DNA from: Flavobacterium panacis
GTDB lineage: Bacteria; Bacteroidota; Bacteroidia; Flavobacteriales; Flavobacteriaceae
DNA: 64,000 nt
Reading direction: 5' to 3'
Assembly: GCF_024649945.1 (NCBI RefSeq)
Contig: NZ_JANKMS010000002.1
Location: 248,001 to 312,000 of the forward strand
Position numbers and translations under genes: made by a program. This document shows, piece after piece, positions 10,289 to 18,542 of this stretch (its first letter is position 1; each line of letters opens with the position of its first letter). Under the pieces are notes generated by a model. That model had not been told where the DNA came from. It was given only the letters and a program-made list of their open reading frames with translations, and did not search any database.

Positions 10289-11089
10289 CTAATTCTTCAA
10301 TCTTTCGTGAAGTATTTTAAAGTAAGAAAATGCTTTTAGCAATCGGCTGCCATGCCACGAAAACATTTCTCCGTCTACGAAAATGGTTTTGGCGTGGTGT
10401 GTAAATCTTCCGATTTCAAAAGCATCTTCTTCTTTAAAAGGATACGGTTCTGATGAAAGAAAAACAATGTCCGGATCACCTTCTAAACGCATTTTCTTCA
10501 ATTCGATTTCAAGATAACGCCCTTTGTCTTCGTAAATATTTTTGAAATGATTGAGTTTTAATAACTCATTGATATAAGTATCGTTTCCTGCAACCATATA
10601 AGGATCTTTCCAGATAAAATAGGCTGCTTTTTTCTCTTTTGTATCTTTTATATAATTTTCGAAATCGCTCAAGGCGAAAGTCAATTTGTTGTTCCATTTC
10701 TGCGCTTCGATTCTGCAATTGAATAATTGCCCGAAGTCCGAAATCATTTGGAAATTATCTTCGACAGAAACAATATTAGTAACCCAAACCGGACAAATAG
10801 CACTTAATTGCTCAACAATTTCTTGAGTATTTTCTTCTTTGTTACAAATGATAATATCGGGCTGTAAAAGCTTTATTTTCTCAAAGTGAATTTTCTTTGT
10901 ACCTCCAACAATCTTTTTGGTAGATTTAAAATGAAAAGGATGCACACAAAACTTCGTTATTCCGATAATTTTGTCTTCCAAACCTAAATCATATAATAAT
11001 TCGGTTTGAGAAGGAACAAGCGAAATGATACGTTTTGGAGTGTTTTCAAAAGAATGAACAGTTCCTATTTGATCGGTAATTTGTTTCAT
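10289..11089 (-). CDS. Helical-backbone metal receptor (BtuF/FepB-like), apparently cytosolic
   Basis: Resembles periplasmic binding proteins of iron-siderophore/B12 ABC importers: the N-terminal IISLVPSQTELLYDLGLEDKI section is the classic first lobe, QPDIIICNKEENT the next conserved stretch, and GDPDIVFLSSEPYPF the second-lobe strand. The length (266 residues) fits the family. No signal peptide precedes the domain, since the protein starts directly with KQITDQIGTVHSF, so it is not an ordinary exported receptor. No permease or ATPase gene is nearby. It lies downstream of pyrF on the same strand, separated by a duplicated hairpin repeat. Ligand unknown; a cobalamin- or iron-related role is inference only. 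Confidence 0.75.
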   Translation of the reverse strand: MKQITDQIGTVHSFENTPKRIISLVPSQTELLYDLGLEDKIIGITKFCVHPFHFKSTKKIVGGTKKIHFEKIKLLQPDIIICNKEENTQEIVEQLSAICPVWVTNIVSVEDNFQMISDFGQLFNCRIEAQKWNNKLTFALSDFENYIKDTKEKKAAYFIWKDPYMVAGNDTYINELLKLNHFKNIYEDKGRYLEIELKKMRLEGDPDIVFLSSEPYPFKEEDAFEIGRFTHHAKTIFVDGEMFSWHGSRLLKAFSYFKILHERLKN

Positions 11090-11097
11090 ATTTTTTA

Positions 11098-11263
11098 AGT
11101 CGCAGTTTTCGGTCTCAGTCGCAGTCTAGCCAAAGACTGAAAACTGAGACTGAGACTGAAAACTTTATCTATCAGCAATATTTAGTCGCAGTTTTTCGTC
11201 TCAGTCGTAGTCAACGCAAGACTGAAAACTGAGACCGAGACTGAAAACTTTATCTATTAGCAA
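11098..11263. repeat. Duplicated hairpin repeat (GACTGAAAACT type)
   Basis: Two tandem ~82-bp copies (about 11098-11180 and 11184-11263). Each is an inverted repeat built from CAGTTTTC..GTCTCAGTC and GACTGAGACTGAAAACT. The duplicated segment includes the last codons and stop of pyrF: copy B covers the real pyrF end, and copy A carries a mimic of it. It may serve as the pyrF terminator. Confidence 0.75.
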
Positions 11264-12068
11264 TAATCAAAGCCATTTCCTGTTGCACTTTTAAAGCTTC
11301 TTCTCTTGCTTTTTCAGCAAAATCAGTTCCTTTTGAGGCGTAGATAATCGCTCTTGCAGAATTTACTAAAAGCCCAACATTATCGTTCATTCCGTATTTA
11401 CAAACTTCAGATAAACTTCCGCCTTGAGCTCCAATTCCTGGAACTAGCAAAAAGCTATCTGGAACAATTTTTCTAATTTCAGTAAAATATTCTGCTTTTG
11501 TAGCGCCCACAACGTACATTAAGTTCTCGCTGTTTTTCCAAGTTTTAGAAGTTTCTAGAACTTGTTTGTACAATTCCTTTCCGTTTGTATTTAAAGTCTG
11601 AAAATCGAAAGCACCTTCGTTAGACGTTAAAGCCAACATAATAGTATGTTTGTTTTCGAAAGCCAAAAACGGTTCAACTGAATCTTTTCCCATGTAAGGA
11701 GCAACAGTTACACTATCAAAATTTAAATCTTCAAAAAAAGCTTTCGCATACATACTTGACGTATTTCCGATGTCGCCACGCTTTGCGTCGGCAATGGTAA
11801 AAATATCAGGATAATTTTCGTTGATATAATTGATTGTTTTCTGCAAAGACATCCATCCTTTTATTCCGTACGCTTCAAAAAATGCTGTGTTAGGTTTGTA
11901 ACCAACAGTCAAATCATGAGTTGCATCGATTATGGCTTTATTAAACTCAAAAATTGGATCTTCGGTTTCCAATAAATGTTGCGGCATTTTATCCAAATCA
12001 GGATCTAAACCAACGCATAAAAATGATTTTTTTTGAAGAATTTGTTCGTGTAGTTGTTGTGTTGTCAT
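11250..12068 (-). CDS. pyrF: Orotidine 5'-phosphate decarboxylase
   Basis: Final step of UMP synthesis: decarboxylates OMP to UMP in the cytosol. The sequence shows the substrate-binding VGLDPD near residue 19 and the catalytic [10 protein letters not shown] (D94, K96, D99), followed by SMYAKAFF. The 272-residue length and motif spacing fit the longer type (pyrF group 2) common in Bacteroidota and actinobacteria. The C-terminal [10 protein letters not shown] phosphate-binding loop is present. It stands apart from other pyrimidine genes. A tandem hairpin repeat overlaps its stop codon. Confidence 0.95.
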   Translation of the reverse strand: MTTQQLHEQILQKKSFLCVGLDPDLDKMPQHLLETEDPIFEFNKAIIDATHDLTVGYKPNTAFFEAYGIKGWMSLQKTINYINENYPDIFTIADAKRGDIGNTSSMYAKAFFEDLNFDSVTVAPYMGKDSVEPFLAFENKHTIMLALTSNEGAFDFQTLNTNGKELYKQVLETSKTWKNSENLMYVVGATKAEYFTEIRKIVPDSFLLVPGIGAQGGSLSEVCKYGMNDNVGLLVNSARAIIYASKGTDFAEKAREEALKVQQEMALIIANR

Positions 12069-12228
12069 ATTGTATTTTAATAGTGCGGCAAAATTACGAA
12101 TATAATTGTGAATTGTGAATGGTTAATTGTAAATGGTTAATGCTTTACATAGAATAGAATTATCACATTCTCTAATTTTCTAATTACCTAATTAACATTG
12201 AATTCCTGTAACAACTCTTCAAAATTGT

Positions 12229-12262
12229 GTAAAGAAAAACAAGAGCTGCACTGGTATCTTTG
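12229..12262 (+). promoter_or_regulatory. Promoter of the Dps gene with shared upstream 12-mer
   Basis: TATCTTTG at 12255-12262 is an exact TAnnTTTG -7 box. GTAAAGAAAAAC at 12229-12240 occurs again at 16264-16275 with the same 30-nt distance to TTTG. Because the -7 box ends at 12262, the TTG at 12260 cannot be the translation start; ATG at 12287 is used. Confidence 0.6.
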
Positions 12263-12286
12263 AGAAAACACTTAAAAAAGACAATC

Positions 12287-12760
12287 ATGAGCCCAAATAT
12301 CGGAATCACACCCGCTAATCTAAAGAAGAGTGCTTCTATCCTAGGCACAATCTTATCTAACGAAATGACATTATATGTAAAAACCCGAAAATTTCACTGG
12401 AATATCTCAGGAAACAGTTTCATGGAATTACATAAATTATTCGAAGAGCAATACCGAATTCTGGAAGCCCAAATTGATGAAGTTGCGGAACGCATTAATC
12501 AATTGGGAGAAAAAACAATTGGTACAATGAAAGAGTTTATCGACAATTCTACTTTGAAAGAATCTCCAAAAGAATATGCTTCACAAAAACATATGTTATC
12601 GGAACTTCTTGAAAATCACGAACAACTGGTAAGTGAATTTAGAAGTTATATTCCGATTTTTGAAGATGAAACGAAAGATGCCGGATCTGCTGATTTTGTT
12701 ACAGGATTACTGCAACAACACGAAAAAATGGCTTGGATTCTGAGAAGATATCAGGTTTAA
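12287..12760 (+). CDS. dps: Dps family DNA-binding ferritin-like protein
   Basis: Mini-ferritin that oxidises and stores iron with peroxide and shields DNA under stress and starvation. It is a four-helix protein of 157 residues (family normal). Ferroxidase residues are visible: H37 in KFHWNISG, H49 in the ELHKLFEEQY helix, and D64 and E68 in QIDEVAERI. The ATG at 12287 is chosen because the upstream TTG lies inside the promoter -7 box. It opens a run of stress-type genes (CsbD, regulators, YtxH and others). Its promoter shares an upstream 12-mer with the lipoprotein gene at 16323, suggesting common control. Confidence 0.92.
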   Translation: MSPNIGITPANLKKSASILGTILSNEMTLYVKTRKFHWNISGNSFMELHKLFEEQYRILEAQIDEVAERINQLGEKTIGTMKEFIDNSTLKESPKEYASQKHMLSELLENHEQLVSEFRSYIPIFEDETKDAGSADFVTGLLQQHEKMAWILRRYQV

Positions 12761-12868
12761 AAAATAGAGGCAAAATGAAAATTATGCAACAGTCGTTAAA
12801 ATAAATGTAACAAAAAGCTAACTTCTAATTTGCAATTTTACATTATAATAATTCAAACAAAAAACATC

Positions 12869-13054
12869 ATGAATACTACAGAGATAAAAGGAAACTGGAA
12901 TGAGTTAAAAGGAAAATTGAAACAAAAGTATGCCGATCTTACGGATGACGATCTATTATACGAAGAAGGAAAAGAAGATGAAATGTACGGAAGACTTCAG
13001 AAAAAATTAGGTCAAACAAAAGAAGAATTTAAAAAGATGTGGTCTGATTTGTAA
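12869..13054 (+). CDS. CsbD family stress protein
   Basis: Small hydrophilic protein of 61 residues. The pattern MNTTEIKGNWNELKGKLKQK with a following DDL..EEGK...YGRLQKKLGQTKEE section is the CsbD fold (general stress protein of unknown biochemical function, related to YjbJ of E. coli). The frame extends upstream to 12830, but the ATG at 12869 gives the family-standard start. It follows dps at a 108-base gap with its own AT-rich leader and ends at a clear terminator, so it probably forms its own unit within the stress cluster. Confidence 0.88.
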   Translation: MNTTEIKGNWNELKGKLKQKYADLTDDDLLYEEGKEDEMYGRLQKKLGQTKEEFKKMWSDL

Positions 13055-13074
13055 ATCCTTACAACTCAACAGGG

Positions 13075-13113
13075 AAATACCGTCTAGTAAAAAATATTAG
13101 GCGGTATTTTTTT
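13075..13113 (+). terminator. Rho-independent terminator after csbD-like gene
   Basis: AAATACCGTCTA pairs with TAGGCGGTATTT (one wobble), followed by a T tract. It sits 20 bases after the stop. Confidence 0.8.
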
Positions 13114-13162
13114 GAAAATTTTATTTTAAAATACATTTAACTTGTAATTCTAAGCTATTTTT

Positions 13163-13196
13163 AAGCAAAAACACCAAATAATTTAAGTATCTTTAA
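13163..13196 (+). promoter_or_regulatory. Probable promoter of the AraC-type regulator gene
   Basis: AAGCAAAAAC at 13163-13172 and TATCTTTA at 13189-13196 resemble the dps promoter (AAAAAC 19 nt before the TTTG; 20 nt here). It is a weaker member of the same promoter type. Confidence 0.4.
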
Positions 13197-13211
13197 CCAA
13201 ATTTCTATAAA

Positions 13212-13763
13212 ATGAAACTATTTATAAAGTTCGACATTAACACCATTTGCTCGCTTTATTTGAAACAAAATCTGGAACAAAATAATATTAATTTTACAAC
13301 TCTAGGTTTTGGCGAAATCGAGATTGAAGACAATATAGATGCCGAAGCACTTGAGAATTTAAAAAACAAATTAAGTCCTTGTGGTTTTGAAGTAGTTGAA
13401 AATCAAAAGAGTGTACTGGTTCAAAAAATAAAAGATGCCATTATTGAACTAGTCTTTATGGACGACAGTAATAATTATAAAAGTTCTGTGTTTCTGGCTG
13501 AGAAGCTAAATCACAGTTATGGATATTTATCAAATGTTTTCTCAGAAGTAACCTATTCTTCTATTGAAAACTTTATCATTTTACAGAAAATTGAAAGAGC
13601 AAAACAATTGATTATTATCAATGAAATGAGTTTGACGGAAATTGCTTTTTTACTAAATTACTCCAGTGTTGCCCACTTGAGTACGCAGTTTAAAAACACA
13701 ACCGGAATTACTCCATCTGCTTTTCAGCGAATTATTAAGAAACGAAGAGAAAATTTAAAATAA
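13212..13763 (+). CDS. AraC-type transcriptional regulator, short
   Basis: DNA-binding regulator. The C-terminal ~100 residues (about 80-178) carry the two helix-turn-helix units of AraC/XylS proteins: LAEKLNHSYGYLSNVFSEVT and LTEIAFLLNYSSVAHLSTQF, then the closing TTGITPSAFQ. The N-terminal ~65 residues form an alternating beta-alpha pattern like a heavy-metal-associated (ferredoxin-like) fold, but the metal-binding CxxC is missing, so it probably senses or binds something else. It is followed 21 bases later by a receiver protein and then a histidine kinase, so the three may form one signalling operon. Its promoter resembles that of dps. Confidence 0.85.
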   Translation: MKLFIKFDINTICSLYLKQNLEQNNINFTTLGFGEIEIEDNIDAEALENLKNKLSPCGFEVVENQKSVLVQKIKDAIIELVFMDDSNNYKSSVFLAEKLNHSYGYLSNVFSEVTYSSIENFIILQKIERAKQLIIINEMSLTEIAFLLNYSSVAHLSTQFKNTTGITPSAFQRIIKKRRENLK

Positions 13764-13784
13764 AACCCAAACACCACGATCAAA

Positions 13785-14234
13785 ATGCAAAAAAACGCAT
13801 TACACATTTTACTTGCCGATGATGATGAAGATGACCGTCTTTTCTTTAAGGATGCTTTCGAAGAAATCAAAATACAAACAAATGTAAATTTTGTTCACGA
13901 CGGAATGCAGCTTATGGATCATTTAATGAACCCAGACAATAAACTTCCAGATATTTTGTTTCTAGATTTGAACATGCCTAAAAAAACAGGTAAAGAATGT
14001 TTGATTGAAATCAAGAAAACAGAGCATTTAAAAGATATAATCATTGCCATCTACTCTACTTCTTCTTCTGAAGAAGACATTGAAGATACCTTTATTCAAG
14101 GTGCCAATATTTACATCAAAAAGCCTAGCGATTTCAATACGCTTAAAAAAATAATTAATGAAGTTGTGACTGTGAACTGGCATTATCATACTTCTGGACT
14201 TAACCGTGATAATTTCTTGCTCCGACTAAAATAA
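13785..14234 (+). CDS. Single-domain response regulator (receiver only)
   Basis: CheY-type receiver of 149 residues with no output domain. The acidic pocket (D12, D13), phospho-acceptor D61 in FLDLNMP, S91 and K113 in KKPSD are all present. It lies between an AraC-type regulator and a histidine kinase whose stop/start spacing is 13 bases, so it is very likely the kinase's partner. Lacking an output domain, it should act by protein contact or phosphotransfer. This receiver type (ADDDEDDRLFF) is frequent in Bacteroidota and often paired with CHASE3/PAS kinases. Confidence 0.92.
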   Translation: MQKNALHILLADDDEDDRLFFKDAFEEIKIQTNVNFVHDGMQLMDHLMNPDNKLPDILFLDLNMPKKTGKECLIEIKKTEHLKDIIIAIYSTSSSEEDIEDTFIQGANIYIKKPSDFNTLKKIINEVVTVNWHYHTSGLNRDNFLLRLK

Positions 14235-14247
14235 GAGCCATAAATAA

Positions 14248-16032
14248 ATGAAGTGGATACCAAATTTTAATTCTTCAAACTCTTTGAGAGTTATTTTTGT
14301 AATCGCAGTTTTCATTCTGTTATTTCTTTCTTCAATTGCTTACAAACATAATCAGGACTTGAATGAATCGAGTAAACTGGTTATGCATACTTACGAAATA
14401 AACATCCAGCTCGAGCGATTAATGTCGGCTATAAAAGATGCAGAAACGGGCCAGCGAGGTTATATCATTACTCGCAATGCCCGTTTTCTGACGCCTTATA
14501 TTTATTCTCGTGATAAGGTAAATACTTCTTTTATTACCTTAAAAAAACTGACTGCCGATAATCCGCAGCAGCAAAAAAACCTTCAGAATTTATTCAAACT
14601 CATTACCCAGCGTTTCGTTTCTTTTGAAAACTGTCTAAAATACAGCGATCCTAAAACGTACGACAAACGAAAACTAGACAATCACATGTTTGGTGGTCGT
14701 ATTTTAATGGAAAACATTCGCTTTAAGGTGGATGAAATGAATGACATCGAAAAGACCTTTCTAAAAAAAAGACTTAAAATCTATGATTCCGAAATTTCTT
14801 TAAGCCCGCTTTTTTCTATTTCATTATTTTTAGTGGCTTTATGCTTTATTTTACTGGCTTACAGACAAATTAGTCGTGATTTTGAACGCTTGAAAATCTT
14901 CAACAAAAAGCTTTTAATTTCAACTGGTTTAATTGCAGAATCTGAAAACATTGGTAATTTCAGTACTTGGCAATGGGATTTAGACACCGACAAAATAGAT
15001 TACTCAGACAATCAATATCGTTTGTTGGGACACGAACCTAATTCTTTTATTCCAAACAAAGCAACGCTTTTAAAATTTGTTCATCCTGACGATAAAGAAA
15101 CTTTTGCCAAATATATGGACGCGATTGTGGAGAAAAAATATCTTCCGTTTGTGTATTATAAAATTGTTAGACCAAATTACGAAGTCCGTTATTTTAAAAC
15201 CACAGGGAAAATTGTTACCGATCAACAAGGAAGCAAAATTTTACTTGGAATTAATTTTGACATCACAGACGAACATTTACTCAATATCGAACTTCAGGAA
15301 CGAAATAAAGAACTTGAAAAAAGTAATAAAGAACTGGCTTCATTCAACCATGTCGCCAGCCATGATTTACAGGAACCGCTTAGAAAGATACAAACTTTCA
15401 TCTCTAGAGTTTCAGATGCCGATAAAGCGGTAATGTCTGACAGTGCTAAAAACTATATCACTAAAATTGAAAGTTCAGCCAAAAGAATGCGTGTTTTAAT
15501 TGACGACCTTCTCTTATTTTCAAGAACAAATACAACGAAAAAGGAATTCATTAAAATGAATCTTAACGAGCTTCTAGACAATGCCGAATCAGAATTAGCA
15601 GAAACTATTGAAGAAAAGAAAGCGGTTATTCGAACCAATAAACTTCCGAAGCTTGCGGTTATTCCGTATCAAATCGAGCAGCTGTTTATCAATTTAATTG
15701 GAAATTCATTAAAATACAGCCGTCCTGAAGTTGAACCTGAAATTTCGATTACAAGCGAGAAAGTAAATTCGGCAGATTATCCTGAAATATTAGAACAATC
15801 GATTAAGAAATTCCACAAAATTACCTTTACCGACAACGGAATGGGATTTGATCCGCAGTTTAAAGAAACGATTTTTATTCTTTTTCAAAGACTGCATTCC
15901 AAAACAGATTATCCTGGAACCGGAATTGGATTAGCGATTTGTAAAAAAATTGTTGAAAACCATAAAGGACATATTACAGCAAATAGTACTCTTGAAAAAG
16001 GTTCAGAGTTTACTGTTTTTCTTCCCGATTAA
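14248..16032 (+). CDS. CHASE3-PAS sensor histidine kinase
   Basis: Membrane-bound sensor kinase of 594 residues. A first membrane helix (about 12-32) and a second (about 187-207) bracket a periplasmic CHASE3 domain that includes the typical DAETGQRGYIITR sequence. A PAS fold follows (about 235-345, with the PAS-associated WQWDLDTDKIDYSDNQYRLLG). Dimerisation and phospho-acceptor H372 lie in ASHDLQEPLRKIQTF, and the ATP-binding domain has the N box (NLIGNSLKYS), G1 (DNGMGFDP) and G2 (GTGIGLAICKKIV). All catalytic elements are intact. The neighbouring single-domain receiver is its likely partner. The signal is unknown. Confidence 0.93.
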   Translation: MKWIPNFNSSNSLRVIFVIAVFILLFLSSIAYKHNQDLNESSKLVMHTYEINIQLERLMSAIKDAETGQRGYIITRNARFLTPYIYSRDKVNTSFITLKKLTADNPQQQKNLQNLFKLITQRFVSFENCLKYSDPKTYDKRKLDNHMFGGRILMENIRFKVDEMNDIEKTFLKKRLKIYDSEISLSPLFSISLFLVALCFILLAYRQISRDFERLKIFNKKLLISTGLIAESENIGNFSTWQWDLDTDKIDYSDNQYRLLGHEPNSFIPNKATLLKFVHPDDKETFAKYMDAIVEKKYLPFVYYKIVRPNYEVRYFKTTGKIVTDQQGSKILLGINFDITDEHLLNIELQERNKELEKSNKELASFNHVASHDLQEPLRKIQTFISRVSDADKAVMSDSAKNYITKIESSAKRMRVLIDDLLLFSRTNTTKKEFIKMNLNELLDNAESELAETIEEKKAVIRTNKLPKLAVIPYQIEQLFINLIGNSLKYSRPEVEPEISITSEKVNSADYPEILEQSIKKFHKITFTDNGMGFDPQFKETIFILFQRLHSKTDYPGTGIGLAICKKIVENHKGHITANSTLEKGSEFTVFLPD

Positions 16033-16129
16033 AATTTTATTTTAATTCGAAAAACTGAAAAATCACCAAGAGATTCCTTCTTAGATTATTTGTAAGAAAA
16101 AAAATCCCATCATTATAACCGAAACTGAA

Positions 16130-16168
16130 AAAGAAATTATAGAAAAATCTATAATTTCTTTTTTTTTA
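16130..16168 (+). terminator. Rho-independent terminator after the histidine kinase
   Basis: AAAGAAATTATAGA pairs with TCTATAATTTCTTT around an AAAA loop, followed by a long T run. It ends the regulator operon. Confidence 0.8.
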
Positions 16169-16263
16169 CGCAAAACCAAAACCTCATAAACCATTGATTT
16201 TAAAAGGATAGAAGCCTAATTTAAATCTATTATGGGAATTATATAACGATTCATTTTTATGCT

Positions 16264-16297
16264 GTAAAGAAAAACCTTTGATTCGTTAGCATCTTTG
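16264..16297 (+). promoter_or_regulatory. Promoter of the DUF4142-like lipoprotein gene
   Basis: GTAAAGAAAAAC at 16264-16275 and CATCTTTG at 16290-16297 reproduce the dps promoter arrangement with identical spacing (30 nt from the 12-mer start to TTTG). The following CTTTGTAATGTAATA is shared with the small-RNA repeats at 8.1-8.8 kb. Confidence 0.6.
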
Positions 16298-16322
16298 TAA
16301 TGTAATACTTGAGGAAATAATA

Positions 16323-16892
16323 ATGAACGCAATTCCCATTTTAAAAGCTTCACTTTTTAGAGTCTTTTTCTTGCTCGTATTAGGACTCTGCATCACGTCA
16401 TGCAGAAAGATTAATCCGATAGAAAGTTCTTTAAAAAACCAGGCTTTTGTAATAACAGAAAGAGAAGAAACAGAAGCACTGTTTTTTATTTCGACGGCAA
16501 ATGCAACTAAATCTATTATTTCTAAAAGTGAAATTGCACAAGAAAAAAGTTCAGACGCCATTGTTCAGGAATTGGGAAAAAGAATTGAATTTCAAGAAAA
16601 TCAAATTCTGAACGATATATCAAAAATGGCCACGATGAAGCTCATTGTCATTAATGAAATTAACGCCACACACAAAAGAGACCTGTACAACCTCATTGAT
16701 GCAAAAGGCAAAGATTTTAATGATGTTTATCTAGACGCAATGAAAGATGCTTTAAACGATCAAATTGAATTGTTTGAAACCATATCTAGACAAACGAATG
16801 ACAAACAGATTCTGGAAATGGTACTTCGTTATCTGCCTGAACAATACAAACTCTTACGAGAGACCGAAAGAATAAGAAAACAAAATGTATAA
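16323..16892 (+). CDS. DUF4142-like lipoprotein
   Basis: Predicted envelope lipoprotein: a signal segment ending in the lipobox CITSC (Cys at about residue 27), followed by a helical domain of about 160 residues. The pattern of long helices with alternating acidic and hydrophobic positions, and its size, fit DUF4142 (ferritin-like fold, unknown function), although typical metal-binding His residues are sparse. I treat the family assignment as likely but not certain. It begins a + strand series (beta-barrel, lmo0937-like, YtxH, holin-like, unknown) with short gaps that may be co-transcribed. Its promoter matches that of dps. Confidence 0.65.
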   Translation: MNAIPILKASLFRVFFLLVLGLCITSCRKINPIESSLKNQAFVITEREETEALFFISTANATKSIISKSEIAQEKSSDAIVQELGKRIEFQENQILNDISKMATMKLIVINEINATHKRDLYNLIDAKGKDFNDVYLDAMKDALNDQIELFETISRQTNDKQILEMVLRYLPEQYKLLRETERIRKQNV

Positions 16893-16928
16893 ACGCCTAT
16901 TATCTATCTATTAACTAAATTTTTTACT

Positions 16929-17576
16929 ATGAAATTACAAGCCAATTTTTTATGCGCCTTAACACTTTTTTTATCAGCTTCATTTGGAATGCTGCACGCT
17001 CAAGACAATAATGTAAATACCGAGTTCGGTGTAAAAGGAGGATTCAACATGTCTAACCTGTACAATAGCGGAGACGATGTAGATGACAACAATGTTTTAT
17101 ACGGTTTTAATGCCGGTTTTTATGCTACACTTCCTATTTCAGATATGGTAGCAATTCAGCCAGAGCTTTTGTTTACTACAAAAGGGGCTAAGTTAGAATA
17201 TAACAGTGCTTTAGCAAGCGGAGATGCAAAATTCAAACTAAATTATATCGAAGTTCCTTTATTAGTGAGAGTGAATGTTACTAAAAACTTTAATATTCAT
17301 GCCGGTGGATATGCATCTTATCTGGTAAGTTCTAAAATTAAAGGAGAAGGAGATTTTCAGTTTGATCAAGAAATTGACAGAGATGATCTTGCAAAATTTG
17401 ACGCAGGTATCGCTGCAGGTGTAGGAGTTGATTTTGATCCAATAAGCATCGGAGTACGATACAACTATGGTTTAACAACCGTTGGTAAAGAAAGAACTGT
17501 TGCTGGAACAACTTACACAGTTCCAGACGCTAAAAACAGTAATCTGACTTTATACCTTTCGTATAAGTTGAACTAA
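16929..17576 (+). CDS. Outer-membrane beta-barrel protein (PorT/OmpW-like)
   Basis: Exported protein of 215 residues with signal peptide 1-25 (cut near MLHAQD). The mature part is made of alternating amphipathic strands starting with EFGVKGGFNMSNL and ending in the aromatic/hydrophobic closing strand LTLYLSYKLN, as in 8-strand barrel proteins of Bacteroidota (outer membrane beta-barrel domain, PorT type). No enzymatic motif is present, so a porin-like or structural role is inferred. It lies 36 bases after the DUF4142-like gene, probably in the same transcript, which links the unit to envelope stress. Confidence 0.85.
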   Translation: MKLQANFLCALTLFLSASFGMLHAQDNNVNTEFGVKGGFNMSNLYNSGDDVDDNNVLYGFNAGFYATLPISDMVAIQPELLFTTKGAKLEYNSALASGDAKFKLNYIEVPLLVRVNVTKNFNIHAGGYASYLVSSKIKGEGDFQFDQEIDRDDLAKFDAGIAAGVGVDFDPISIGVRYNYGLTTVGKERTVAGTTYTVPDAKNSNLTLYLSYKLN

Positions 17577-17612
17577 ACAAAAATTAATTATTAACCTCTA
17601 AAATAAAAAACC

Positions 17613-17765
17613 ATGTCTAACTTATTATATACTATCGCAGTGATTCTGGTTATACTTTGGGCTTTAGGGTTCTTTGTTTACAGTTTTGGAAGTATTATCC
17701 ATATACTTTTAGTAATCGCCATTATCGCAATTCTTCTTAGACTTATTAAAGGTCGAGAAATATAA
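17613..17765 (+). CDS. lmo0937-like small membrane protein, 50 aa
   Basis: Short frame translating to MSNLLYTIAVILVILWALGF and continuing to ...LLRLIKGREI, 50 residues. It has two hydrophobic helices (about 5-22 and 26-43) with a short polar turn. This matches the lmo0937 family of tiny membrane proteins that usually sit in general-stress operons. It lies 36 bases downstream of the beta-barrel gene and 55 bases upstream of the YtxH gene, consistent with one operon. Function unknown. Confidence 0.85.
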   Translation: MSNLLYTIAVILVILWALGFFVYSFGSIIHILLVIAIIAILLRLIKGREI

Positions 17766-17820
17766 GCCAATTTTTAAATCAACAAATTATAAATATTAAT
17801 CCATTTTTAAATCAATTATT

Positions 17821-18105
17821 ATGAAAACTAGTAGCACAATTTTAGGAATTTTAGGAGCCGCAGCGGCGGGAGCGTTTATAGGAGTTTTGTTTGCACCAGA
17901 TAAAGGTTCAAATACTAGAAAAAAAATCAAAGACAAATCGAAAGATTACAGCGATAACCTTAAAACGAAATTTGATAATGTTGTAAACACAATCACTTCA
18001 AATGGTAAAGAAATTATCGAAGAAGGAAAATCTAAACTGAACCAAGTGAAAGATGATTTCAACGCAATCAAAGATGAAGCTAAAACAGTAAAATCTAACT
18101 ATTAA
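17821..18105 (+). CDS. YtxH domain protein
   Basis: 94-residue membrane-anchored protein. A glycine/alanine-rich hydrophobic helix (GILGAAAAGAFIGVLFAPDKG, residues about 8-28) is followed by a long charged helix typical of YtxH (KDKSKDYSDNLKTKFDNVVN and similar LEA-like repeats). YtxH proteins are general-stress proteins of unknown mechanism. Its position between lmo0937-like and holin-like genes is the usual arrangement in flavobacteria. Confidence 0.88.
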   Translation: MKTSSTILGILGAAAAGAFIGVLFAPDKGSNTRKKIKDKSKDYSDNLKTKFDNVVNTITSNGKEIIEEGKSKLNQVKDDFNAIKDEAKTVKSNY

Positions 18106-18151
18106 TCGAGGTATTAATTAGTGAAATTTTCAAACCATAAAACCCTATATC

Positions 18152-18511
18152 ATGGAACCAAACGCAACAACAAACGAGAATCTTAATCTTTACGAAAAAG
18201 CTGAAAACTATGCTAAAACAAGTTTAGAATTATTAAAACTAAAAACAGTATGTTCAGTGGCAGACGGTGTGTCATCGTTGGCATCAAAGATAGCAATCGG
18301 GATTGTTGTTGCGTTTTTTACCTTATTTCTAAATATAGGGATTAGCTTATGGATTGGTAAAGAACTTGGAGAGTATTATTATGGTTTTTTCATCATGGCA
18401 TTGTTCTACTTACTTGTTGTAATTATTGTAGTCAAATCACATCATAAAATCATAAAAACGCCAATCGGCAATACGATCATTTCAAGTATCTTAAAAGACA
18501 ATAAAGATTGA
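18152..18511 (+). CDS. Phage-holin-like (Phage_holin_3_6/DUF1469-type) membrane protein
   Basis: 119 residues with a cytoplasmic N-terminal amphipathic helix (ENYAKTSLELLKLKTVCSVAD) and two transmembrane helices (about 50-70 and 79-98), a pattern of the YqjE/Phage_holin_3_6 group. Despite the name these are chromosomal stress-operon proteins rather than phage lysis genes, and nothing else here is phage-like. It is co-directional with YtxH (46-base gap) and the following unknown gene (31-base gap). Confidence 0.78.
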   Translation: MEPNATTNENLNLYEKAENYAKTSLELLKLKTVCSVADGVSSLASKIAIGIVVAFFTLFLNIGISLWIGKELGEYYYGFFIMALFYLLVVIIVVKSHHKIIKTPIGNTIISSILKDNKD

Positions 18512-18542
18512 GATTTAATTTATTAATACAAAAAACTAACCT

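Noticed and set aside
12260..12286. TTG start extending the Dps protein by nine residues
   Set aside because: TTG lies inside the TATCTTTG -7 box, and Dps homology begins after the ATG at 12287.
18152..18511. Holin-like gene as a sign of a prophage
   Set aside because: No phage structural or integrase genes are near; the type is a normal member of YtxH stress operons.
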